From assembly GCA_036583965.1 (NCBI GenBank), contig JAZBQD010000014.1, positions 44,139,490-44,203,489 of the forward strand: DNA of 64,000 nt. Direction: 5' to 3'. The notes below the pieces were generated by a model that saw only the letters and a list, made by a program, of their open reading frames with translations, ran no database searches and was not told where the DNA came from. The position numbers and the translations under genes are program-made. Numbering within the stretch: the stretch's first letter is position 1; the number at the start of each line of letters is the position of its first letter. The DNA is from Prunella strophiata (lineage: Eukaryota > Chordata > Aves > Passeriformes > Prunellidae). Shown in pieces: positions 55,793-64,000 of the stretch.

Positions 55793-56650
55793 CTAAGAAG
55801 CAAGAGATTAAACACTGTTAAAGAACACAGTCTCAAGAAGAACTTATTAAATGAAAACATTATTGCACATAGGATTTTTAGCTGGAGAATATATGAGCTA
55901 AGGCTTGAAGAAAAACTAAGCTGAAAAGACTTGGCACTGGAAAAAAAAAAAACAAAGGAAAAGTCATGATTCACTGAAAAGTTAGCAGGTAACACCTGAT
56001 TATCTCCAGTTATCTTCAGCTGAACAGAAAAAAAAGGACAGGTTTTGGGTGTGAGAAATGCTTGGCACCACTGAAAAAAGTCAGAGATCCAAATGTCTGG
56101 AAGTCTCTATAAACATAAAATCCCTATTAGTGTTAACATTTTAAACATTAAGCATACAGATTAAAATACACATTAAAATTTTCAGACCCCGAATTCCTAC
56201 CAGTACACATTTTAAAGCAACTTTCAGAGAATACAGAGAAGCTGAAAACCAGCTCTTTATCCCAAACTTTTTCTCTCCAAAAAGAAAGAACCCAAGAAAT
56301 CTGTAAAAATATGGGGTGTATTCTGAAAAAAAGGCTTAAGGTATAGAGTAGACACTGAGAAGCATAAACTGAGCAAAAGTTAAAAATGAGAAAAGAAAAA
56401 TCTTTTCCTCCAGTGAACCAGGTGAATAATTAAATTTTTTTTTTAATTAAAAATTGGAGGCTTTAGCACAGCCAGTTACCTTATTTTACGCTGAAACCCA
56501 CATTTTATTAACTGTGTCAGTGACGAGTTTTATGCCCGAACGGTAGATTTGAAGGAAATTACGTGTATTTCACTGTACTGACAGTTTTCATCCTCGCAGC
56601 GCCCACAGCGACCCCTGCCGGCGGCGCTGGGAGCGGCGGCGCCCCGCGCG

Positions 56651-56698
56651 GGGCGGGAATGCCGCACCTCGGGCAGCTCCTCACCGGCATTCCCGCCC
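56651..56698. repeat. Inverted 14-bp half-unit at the edge of the old array
   Basis: GGGCGGGAATGCCG at 56651-56664 is the exact reverse complement of CGGCATTCCCGCCC at 56685-56698, inside the first unit of the degenerate array. The arms are separated by 20 bp. The same 14-mer is the partial unit that begins the homogeneous array at 58007. This could be a fold-back or template-switch scar at the array boundary. Confidence 0.9.
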
Positions 56699-57079
56699 GT
56701 CCCGCACCTCGGGCAGCTCCTCACCGGCATTCGCCCGTCCCGCCCGTCCGCACCTCGGGCAGCTCCTCACCGGCATTCCCGCCGTCCCGCACCTCGGGCC
56801 AGCTCCCTACCGGCATTCCCGCCCGTCCCCGCACCTCGGGCAGCTCCTCACCGGCATTCCCGCCCGTCCCCGCTCACCTCCTGACCGACACTGCCGCCCG
56901 TCCCGCACCTCGGGCAGCTCCTCACCGGCATTCCCGCCCGTTCCCGCACCTCCTGACCGACACTGCCGCCCGTCCCGCACCTCGGGCAGCTCCACACCGG
57001 CATTCCCGCCTGTCCCGCACCTCTCACCGGCATTCCCGCCTGTCCCGCACCGCGGGCAGCTCCTCACCGCCGCTCCCGA
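56665..57079. repeat. Degenerate minisatellite array of the same family, about 11 units
   Basis: Units start at CACCTCGGGC and have, by hand count, lengths of about 40, 46, 39, 42, 43, 31, 41, 31, 40, 30 and 32 bp. They differ by small insertions, deletions and substitutions. Two units are a distinct short form containing CCTGACCGACACTGCCGCC, and they alternate with normal units (normal-short-normal-short), indicating duplication of a dimer of about 72-74 bp. Another unit has lost 10 bp. The array is separated from the homogeneous array by about 0.93 kb of unique DNA, and it appears to be the older of the two. Confidence 0.93.
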
Positions 57080-58006
57080 CACCTCTCCTCCCTTCTTCAG
57101 CCACCGCTTTCCCCGCACACCCCACCCTAGCAGTCACTGCTGTCCCACTCCACATGACGTTACCTCATCTTCCAAGAGATGAAGCAAGTGTATGAGCAAC
57201 CTCTCAGGTCCAGCAACTTAAACCTCACGGACTAGCTAACCAAACGAAACTTTAAAAAAAAAATAAAAAAAATTTACTCAAGTTTTCAAACAGAATTACT
57301 CAATGCCACGAGGACCCGTCAGACCTGCATTCTGAGGCATTCTGGTGTCCTGTCAACAACGTCCCCTTTCCCATTTTCCATACAGCAGGCAGATGCCCAG
57401 CACACTACATTGCTTCTTCGGGTGCGAGTTTCACTGCTCTGACCTTTTCCACCTGGGATTTTGCTTCCCAAGAGCCCACGTAGATTTAGGTAGAAAGAAA
57501 AATTCTTTGCATTAGAACACTTGTCACCACGGCTGCAATCAGCAATGCCTGAGCCTACACAGTGAGCTGCCAGGCAGGAATTAAAAACCAATCAGTTCCA
57601 TCACAGCAAGTGAAGCCAGCTCACCGCAATTCTCGCATGGTTTGTTTTGCCTAAGGAGCGTGTCAGTCCCTGGGCAATGCCCTCAGACCTGAGGAGAGAG
57701 CGCAGCACTGCTCCGGCCTCTGCTTATCAACAGCGGTAGCTGTCATGCCACTCTACCAAAGCTTTGCTGTCCTTTCGCCATCGTTTCCAAAGTCAGCAAT
57801 AATTTGACACTCAAGTTTTTTAAGACAACTTCTCAGCTGCTCAAATAAAAGTTAAAAGCCAGCTCCACGCCCCTGAGCTGCCGCCAGTACCAGCTGGAGC
57901 AAAATCAGCAGCAAGAGCAGCTGGGTCCCTGCGAGGCCGGGGTGGTGTGATGTGGACACCCTGATCGGAGGAGCCAGGACCCGTTTGCCAGCTGCCAGCC
58001 CAGGAA
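57080..58006. other. Unique spacer between the two minisatellite arrays
   Basis: About 0.93 kb of moderate-GC, mostly single-copy-looking DNA, with an A-rich stretch at 57252-57275. Open frames on both strands (for example 57319-57591 on the minus strand) show no recognisable domain. A leucine-rich minus-strand segment at about 57852-57950 next to the array does not resemble the missing PDZRN4 coiled coil. I see nothing else here. Confidence 0.7.
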
Positions 58007-60746
58007 CGGCATTCCCGCCCGTCCCGCACCTCGGGCAGCTCCTCACCGGCATTCCCGCCCGTCCCGCACCTCGGGCAGCTCCTCACCGGCATTCCCGCCC
58101 GTCCCGCACCTCGGGCAGCTCCTCACCGGCATTCCCGCCCGTCCCGCACCTCGGGCAGCTCCTCACCGGCATTCCCGCCCGTCCCGCACCTCGGGCAGCT
58201 CCTCACCGGCATTCCCGCCCGTCCCGCACCTCGGGCAGCTCCTCACCGGCATTCCCGCCCGTCCCGCACCTCGGGCAGCTCCTCACCGGCATTCCCGCCC
58301 GTCCCGCACCTCGGGCAGCTCCTCACCGGCATTCCCGCCCGTCCCGCACCTCGGGCAGCTCCTCACCGGCATTCCCGCCCGTCCCGCACCTCGGGCAGCT
58401 CCTCACCGGCATTCCCGCCCGTCCCGCACCTCGGGCAGCTCCTCACCGGCATTCCCGCCCGTCCCGCACCTCGGGCAGCTCCTCACCGGCATTCCCGCCC
58501 GTCCCGCACCTCGGGCAGCTCCTCACCGGCATTCCCGCCCGTCCCGCACCTCGGGCAGCTCCTCACCGGCATTCCCGCCCGTCCCGCACCTCGGGCAGCT
58601 CCTCACCGGCATTCCCGCCCGTCCCGCACCTCGGGCAGCTCCTCACCGGCATTCCCGCCCGTCCCGCACCTCGGGCAGCTCCTCACCGGCATTCCCGCCC
58701 GTCCCGCACCTCGGGCAGCTCCTCACCGGCATTCCCGCCCGTCCCGCACCTCGGGCAGCTCCTCACCGGCATTCCCGCCCGTCCCGCACCTCGGGCAGCT
58801 CCTCACCGGCATTCCCGCCCGTCCCGCACCTCGGGCAGCTCCTCACCGGCATTCCCGCCCGTCCCGCACCTCGGGCAGCTCCTCACCGGCATTCCCGCCC
58901 GTCCCGCACCTCGGGCAGCTCCTCACCGGCATTCCCGCCCGTCCCGCACCTCGGGCAGCTCCTCACCGGCATTCCCGCCCGTCCCGCACCTCGGGCAGCT
59001 CCTCACCGGCATTCCCGCCCGTCCCGCACCTCGGGCAGCTCCTCACCGGCATTCCCGCCCGTCCCGCACCTCGGGCAGCTCCTCACCGGCATTCCCGCCC
59101 GTCCCGCACCTCGGGCAGCTCCTCACCGGCATTCCCGCCCGTCCCGCACCTCGGGCAGCTCCTCACCGGCATTCCCGCCCGTCCCGCACCTCGGGCAGCT
59201 CCTCACCGGCATTCCCGCCCGTCCCGCACCTCGGGCAGCTCCTCACCGGCATTCCCGCCCGTCCCGCACCTCGGGCAGCTCCTCACCGGCATTCCCGCCC
59301 GTCCCGCACCTCGGGCAGCTCCTCACCGGCATTCCCGCCCGTCCCGCACCTCGGGCAGCTCCTCACCGGCATTCCCGCCCGTCCCGCACCTCGGGCAGCT
59401 CCTCACCGGCATTCCCGCCCGTCCCGCACCTCGGGCAGCTCCTCACCGGCATTCCCGCCCGTCCCGCACCTCGGGCAGCTCCTCACCGGCATTCCCGCCC
59501 GTCCCGCACCTCGGGCAGCTCCTCACCGGCATTCCCGCCCGTCCCGCACCTCGGGCAGCTCCTCACCGGCATTCCCGCCCGTCCCGCACCTCGGGCAGCT
59601 CCTCACCGGCATTCCCGCCCGTCCCGCACCTCGGGCAGCTCCTCACCGGCATTCCCGCCCGTCCCGCACCTCGGGCAGCTCCTCACCGGCATTCCCGCCC
59701 GTCCCGCACCTCGGGCAGCTCCTCACCGGCATTCCCGCCCGTCCCGCACCTCGGGCAGCTCCTCACCGGCATTCCCGCCCGTCCCGCACCTCGGGCAGCT
59801 CCTCACCGGCATTCCCGCCCGTCCCGCACCTCGGGCAGCTCCTCACCGGCATTCCCGCCCGTCCCGCACCTCGGGCAGCTCCTCACCGGCATTCCCGCCC
59901 GTCCCGCACCTCGGGCAGCTCCTCACCGGCATTCCCGCCCGTCCCGCACCTCGGGCAGCTCCTCACCGGCATTCCCGCCCGTCCCGCACCTCGGGCAGCT
60001 CCTCACCGGCATTCCCGCCCGTCCCGCACCTCGGGCAGCTCCTCACCGGCATTCCCGCCCGTCCCGCACCTCGGGCAGCTCCTCACCGGCATTCCCGCCC
60101 GTCCCGCACCTCGGGCAGCTCCTCACCGGCATTCCCGCCCGTCCCGCACCTCGGGCAGCTCCTCACCGGCATTCCCGCCCGTCCCGCACCTCGGGCAGCT
60201 CCTCACCGGCATTCCCGCCCGTCCCGCACCTCGGGCAGCTCCTCACCGGCATTCCCGCCCGTCCCGCACCTCGGGCAGCTCCTCACCGGCATTCCCGCCC
60301 GTCCCGCACCTCGGGCAGCTCCTCACCGGCATTCCCGCCCGTCCCGCACCTCGGGCAGCTCCTCACCGGCATTCCCGCCCGTCCCGCACCTCGGGCAGCT
60401 CCTCACCGGCATTCCCGCCCGTCCCGCACCTCGGGCAGCTCCTCACCGGCATTCCCGCCCGTCCCGCACCTCGGGCAGCTCCTCACCGGCATTCCCGCCC
60501 GTCCCGCACCTCGGGCAGCTCCTCACCGGCATTCCCGCCCGTCCCGCACCTCGGGCAGCTCCTCACCGGCATTCCCGCCCGTCCCGCACCTCGGGCAGCT
60601 CCTCACCGGCATTCCCGCCCGTCCCGCACCTCGGGCAGCTCCTCACCGGCATTCCCGCCCGTCCCGCACCTCGGGCAGCTCCTCACCGGCATTCCCGCCC
60701 GTCCCGCACCTCGGGCAGCTCCTCACCGGCATTCCCGCCCGTCCCG
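58007..60746. repeat. GC-rich minisatellite, 68 identical 40-bp units
   Basis: From 58021 to 60740 the sequence is exactly 2720 bp, or 68 copies of a 40-bp unit that begins GTCCCGCACC and ends ATTCCCGCCC on the plus strand. No variant base is visible. A 14-bp partial unit (CGGCATTCCCGCCC, 58007-58020) sits on the left and a 6-bp partial (GTCCCG, 60741-60746) on the right, four bases short of recognisable exon 1 coding sequence. The unit is 75% GC with 5 CpGs counting the junction. On the plus strand it has 21 C, 9 G, 6 T and 4 A, so the PDZRN4 sense strand is strongly G-rich. On the sense strand each unit holds CCG|GTGAGG (donor-like), a TGA overlapping it, and GGGCGGG (GC-box core). The complete homogeneity suggests very recent expansion, strong homogenisation, or an assembly consensus effect. 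Confidence 0.98.
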
Positions 60747-60749
60747 GCG

Positions 60750-61072
60750 CCCGAAGCGGCACGCCGCGAGGTGCGCGGGCAGCTCCCGCAGCCGCACGGT
60801 GCGGCCGCAGCCCCGCGGGCTGTAGTCGCACTTGACCTCCAGCTTCTGGACGAGGCTGCGCAGGGGCAGCACGGGGCGCAGCTCGGCGGCCGCCAGCGCC
60901 CGGCAGCGCAGCGGGCAGCGGCGGCGCCGCGCCGCCCAGGGCAGCAGGCAGCCGGCCGCAGAAGACGTGCCCGCACGGAGTGGACAGCGGCTCCTCCAGC
61001 ACCCGCCCCGCACAGCCCGCACTGCAGCTCCGCCGCCACCGGCCCCGCGAACCGCGACGGGTCGAAGCCCAT
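60750..61072 (-). CDS. PDZRN4: PDZRN4 exon 1, N-terminal part (RING finger plus TRAF-type zinc finger), frame broken twice
   Basis: This is the N-terminus of a probable E3 ubiquitin ligase of the LNX/PDZRN family. The start at 61072 is chosen because the protein opens MGFDPSRF, like the MGF start of PDZRN3/4, in a good Kozak context (gcgccATGg). Allowing two frame changes, all eight RING zinc ligands are present: C18, C21, C33, H35, C38, C41, C52 and C56, including TPCGHVFC. A TRAF-type finger follows (C81, C88, H100, C104, with RGCGRTVRL). Codons 1-22 are in the ATG frame. The frame then shifts at the CCCC run 61006-61009 and again near 60951-60957, each explained by one extra base. Recognisable homology ends at residue ~107 (CRFG), a few bases before the 40-bp array. 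The family normally continues for about 100 more residues before the first PDZ domain, and these are not seen. From memory of the human proteins, PDZRN4 fits better than PDZRN3. The frameshifts may be assembly errors or real lesions. Confidence 0.88.
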
Positions 61073-61560
61073 GGCGCGGCCGGGCACCGCGAAACTTTCG
61101 GCGCCGCGACCCCGGCCCGGCCCCGGCGCCGCTGGAGCCGCTCCCGGCGGGCGGCGGCGAGGGGCGGGCGGAGGAGCGGGGCTGCGCCGGGAGAGGCGGG
61201 CGGCAGGGCTGAGACGGAGATCCCGGCGGCTCTCCCCACCCTCTCGCATCAGCTCCCTCTCCGCGGCGCTACCGCCCCACGCCCAGCCCCGGCACCACCT
61301 CCGCCCTCCCGGAGCATCCTGGCTGCGCGGCGGGGCGAGGGACCGAGGCGCTGGGACGCGCCGCCGCTCGGCCCTCGCTGCTGCCCTCCCCGGCGCGGGC
61401 ACTGTCCCGGCAGGAGAACTGTGTCCCCGGCGGGTCACTCGGGGCTGGACTACCGTCGCGAAGGGAGGGAGGGAGGGAGCTGAAAGTCTGCGGGACAGCG
61501 AAGGCTCTGACTGATGCACACTTGTGCTGGTAAATAACGCGCACGTGTGAGCGCGCCTGT
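61073..61560 (-). promoter_or_regulatory. PDZRN4: CpG-island promoter and 5' UTR of PDZRN4
   Basis: About 0.5 kb of very GC- and CpG-rich DNA lies directly upstream of the ATG at 61072 and drops abruptly to AT-rich DNA beyond about 61560. Visible elements include a GC-box cluster (GGGGCGGGCG, 61161-61170), a (GGGA)4 tract at 61463-61479 and an E-box CACGTG at 61542-61547 within a CpG-dense stretch. No clear TATA box is seen, as is usual for CpG-island promoters. The transcription start cannot be placed. The ATG frame stays open upstream to an ATG at 61519, so an N-terminal extension is formally possible, but homology begins at 61072. Confidence 0.75.
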
Positions 61561-64000
61561 TTCATGACTCTCCAAAAGGCTTCCTCCTTTCTTTTCCTCC
61601 CGTTTTGGGATGTCCGTCAGGGCATTTCAGAATCCTGAAATCCCTAGTACTAGTGCTCTCTTTGTTGCCACACCATAAAGGAAATAAGTCAGGATAAGAA
61701 AATTACTTGTTGAGCTCCCTTAAACTACAGCATATGTATAAACAACACTTTCATTTAAAGAAAAGCTAAAACACAGCAAAATCTGGAAAAGCGTAGTTAG
61801 GATCAATAGCCGCCTGGATTCTACCCCTTCATTGCTGCACAACCAACAACATACACTGAAACATGAAACCCCTAACACATTCCCCACATAACTTCACTAT
61901 TGAAAACACAGGGCCAGACTGCTGCCCCCAGCCCCGTGGAAAACCTCCCAGAGCAGAGAGGGATGGAGCTCTCTGAGGGGTTTCTTCAGTGAACTCCTTC
62001 ACGTGTGGATCAATCACCGTCATTTTTGGAAAGGATGAGAGGTTTGGTCTGTCCAGGCTCAATCATAGGTTATTTCCTAGGCTGAGAACTTATGAGGCAG
62101 AGCCAGGGTGTGTCCTCACCAGTTCTGCAATTTCTGAATCTCAGGAGTATCCCTCTGGGAAAACCATGGGAGCTTTTGAGACCCACTAATGAATGGTTCT
62201 TTTCCATGACTAAAAAGACATCATGTGGGCAATGCAGTAGAGACTTTTTTTTTTTTTTTCCCCAAAGCAAGAAGGAAAACTCTGCACATACCTGCCCCTG
62301 GAACTGAATCTGGGACAGCAGATCTGTTATGTATACTCATGGTTCACTTAAAAAAAGATTCACAGTGCCTCACAGAACATCTACAGACACAAATATTACT
62401 GAGAAGCACCACCAATCTACTCTTTCTGACTTGCCAAACAGAAACCCACAGTTTTTGTTGGATTACCATGGCCATGAAATAAATAAGCAAATGAACTGTA
62501 CTGTCAAATAGTCTCATCTTGAAGACAATGCACTATCATCTAATATTTCATTGCAGGTCAAAATCACATTCTCCCCCATGAAAAAAGGAAATCAGACACC
62601 GTGAGTAACTAATTGTGCTATCCATACTGGTTTTAATCATCTATCCATTGATTTTAATTGCTTTGCTCATGGAGTCAAATCAGTGTCATCCAAAATGTTA
62701 TAGAAAATTGTTTTTAAATAGTGTCCTCCTCTCCATTTTTGAATTTAACTATTCATTTGCCTCATTATTTATTTATATCCTCTTCTGTCTCCCAGTGTCC
62801 CAATGTATCTCTTTGACCTCATTATATGTAGCTCAGAACTTCAGGTCTGGGCACAGACCTGTCTTCATTCATAAATTAAACTGGGCAGAGAAAAGGCCCT
62901 GACACTGATTCATGATCTGTTAAACTGTTATTGCTTCTGTTAATCTGTTAGTGTGATGCTTGAAATTGTTTTGGCTGAGACATGTGAGCAGCCTCCCAAA
63001 CCACAGCTGGACACAGCATTAGTGCTGAAGGGGCAAGTGCCAAGAGAGAGTTTGAGTGTGAGATAGGCTGCCCTCTTTGGGAAGTGGAGGCTTAGGGGCA
63101 AGGCTGTAAGTCCTTCTGGAGTCCCTGGCACATTTTATTCACCAGTATAAATGCAGTAGGAATGAGGTAGCCAGGTTTGAGCCTTGGAACCTTTCGGCTT
63201 CTTTTAGACTAGGTGATTAATTAAACAATGGTTTAGGCTTCCTATGGTAAGCATACTTGAAAAAAACAACTCTATCATTTCTGGCTCACTTTGGGCATTG
63301 GTGTAATGTCAGTGCACTGGCAAAACAGTTCCAGGCAGTTGACTTTTTCTTCGCTTGTACTGGACTAAGAAATTATCTTTCTTTGCCATGATGTCAGCAC
63401 AGATGGAAGCACAGGCAACTGGGTTTATAGCAGAAGCAATTTTCCAGTGCAGGAACCTGTAATACAGACAAATATACTAAACTCATCTAAAGATAACAGC
63501 TGTCTGCTGGAGCCGCTATGGAAATGGATACACATGGAGAAATACATGCAAATGTATTACCAATGTGCTTACAAAGGACAATTCCTACAATTAGTCCTAT
63601 TAGTTCTGATGTAATCAGGAAATGAAAACCACAGTCCTCATGCTGTCCTAAAATATTCTTAAAGAGACAACATAATTATAAGTTTTTTTGCTTCTCCAAG
63701 GTCTCAGCTCCAAGTTAAATACAGCCACTCCAGTCATGGGCTCACTGAGGTGGTCAAAGAGGGGAAATGCAGATTTAGGGAGATGGAGAGAGGCTGAGGA
63801 GCATAGGAGCAGCAGTGCTCTCCTGAACACTGGAGACAGCTGTGACAGCACCACACTGGGATTGAACCCAGTCATGGATCATATAAATGTGCACTGCCTT
63901 GTCCCCAGATCAGTCCATGTCTTCCACAGCTTCTAACACATTCATTTTTGCTCTGCTTGGTAAGGCAGAAAAAGTAATTTGAGATAAGAAAGCATTTGCT
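61561..64000. other. Upstream flanking DNA, no gene recognised
   Basis: AT-rich sequence 5' of PDZRN4. Open frames are at most about 95 codons and show no recognised domain. A T15 tract is at 62245-62259. I see no CR1 or other known repeat here. Distal promoter or enhancer elements could be present but cannot be shown from the sequence. Confidence 0.6.

Larger units (their letters stand above)
55793..60749 (-). other. PDZRN4: PDZRN4 intron 1 plus the unresolved 3' part of exon 1
   Basis: This is the stretch between the last recognisable exon 1 codon and the exon 2 acceptor. It should contain the rest of exon 1 (linker and coiled coil) and intron 1. What is seen is the 68-unit array, a unique spacer, a second degenerate array, and about 0.85 kb of AT-rich sequence (55793-56640). 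Reading all three minus-strand frames of the spacer and array flanks by eye, I found nothing resembling the expected coiled-coil region. The true exon 1 donor is therefore unassigned. Confidence 0.7.

Noticed and set aside
57841..58006. Leucine/glutamine-rich minus-strand segment as the missing PDZRN4 coiled coil
   Set aside because: Frame reading gives a run of leucines ending in AAAQGRGAGF and a stop, unlike the expected Arg/Glu/Gln-rich coiled coil, and it has no donor in phase with exon 2.
58007..60746. CRISPR-like array
   Set aside because: The units are directly contiguous, identical and have no variable spacers, and the context is a vertebrate gene. It is a minisatellite.
57952..60825. 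Long plus-strand ORF as a real repeat-protein gene
   Set aside because: The frame is open only because the 40-bp unit lacks stops on this strand in all frames; there is no recognised domain, and it runs antisense into the PDZRN4 RING exon. It is reported as an observation, not as a CDS.
60771..61514. Overlapping long plus-strand ORFs in the promoter/exon 1 CpG island
   Set aside because: High GC suppresses stop codons, so they are shadows of exon 1 and its 5' UTR with no family resemblance.
63856..63871. tRNA T-arm-like sequence on the minus strand (ctgggTTCAATCccag)
   Set aside because: It has a good 5-bp stem and a TTCAATC loop, but there is no A box, D arm or acceptor stem at the expected distance, so it is neither a tRNA nor a clear tRNA-derived SINE.

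Overview
The window reads as vertebrate nuclear DNA, most likely from a bird. Four fragments resemble the avian/reptilian CR1 LINE. The DNA is AT-rich and sparsely interspersed with repeats, and there are no compact or operon-like genes. The only gene I can support is the 5' part of PDZRN4 (PDZ-domain RING-finger protein 4, also called LNX4), transcribed on the minus strand from right to left. The species cannot be fixed from the sequence; a passerine is possible but unproven.

Layout from the gene's 5' end: 64000-61561 is upstream DNA with no recognisable gene. 61560-61073 is a GC/CpG-rich promoter and 5' UTR. 61072-60750 is the start of exon 1, with a RING finger and a TRAF-type zinc finger; its reading frame is broken by two apparent +1 insertions. 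Directly against this coding sequence lies a minisatellite of 68 identical 40-bp units (58007-60746). A unique spacer of about 0.9 kb follows, then an older, degenerate array of about 11 units of the same family (56665-57079). Exon 2 (55792-55706) and exon 3 (51955-51851) are short, intact, in phase 0 and bounded by good AG/GT splice sites; together they encode the first part of the first PDZ domain. From 51850 to 1 the window is the beginning of a very large intron 3, in which I found no further exon.

Intron 3 holds the four CR1 fragments, two related copies of an LTR-like dispersed repeat (5535-5830 and 34938-35250), several homopolymer and microsatellite tracts, short perfect hairpins and palindromes, and some repeat-free blocks that could be conserved non-coding elements.

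The most unusual region is 56650-61072. On the PDZRN4 sense strand every 40-bp unit carries a good-looking 5' splice donor (CCG|GTGAGG) overlapping a TGA stop, a GC-box core and a strongly G-rich composition. The part of exon 1 that should follow the zinc finger, including a predicted coiled coil and the join to exon 2, is not visible. Either a recent expansion has disrupted or replaced the exon 1/intron 1 boundary, or the assembly is wrong there. The long plus-strand open frame across the array is most simply explained by a 40-bp unit with no stop codon on that strand.
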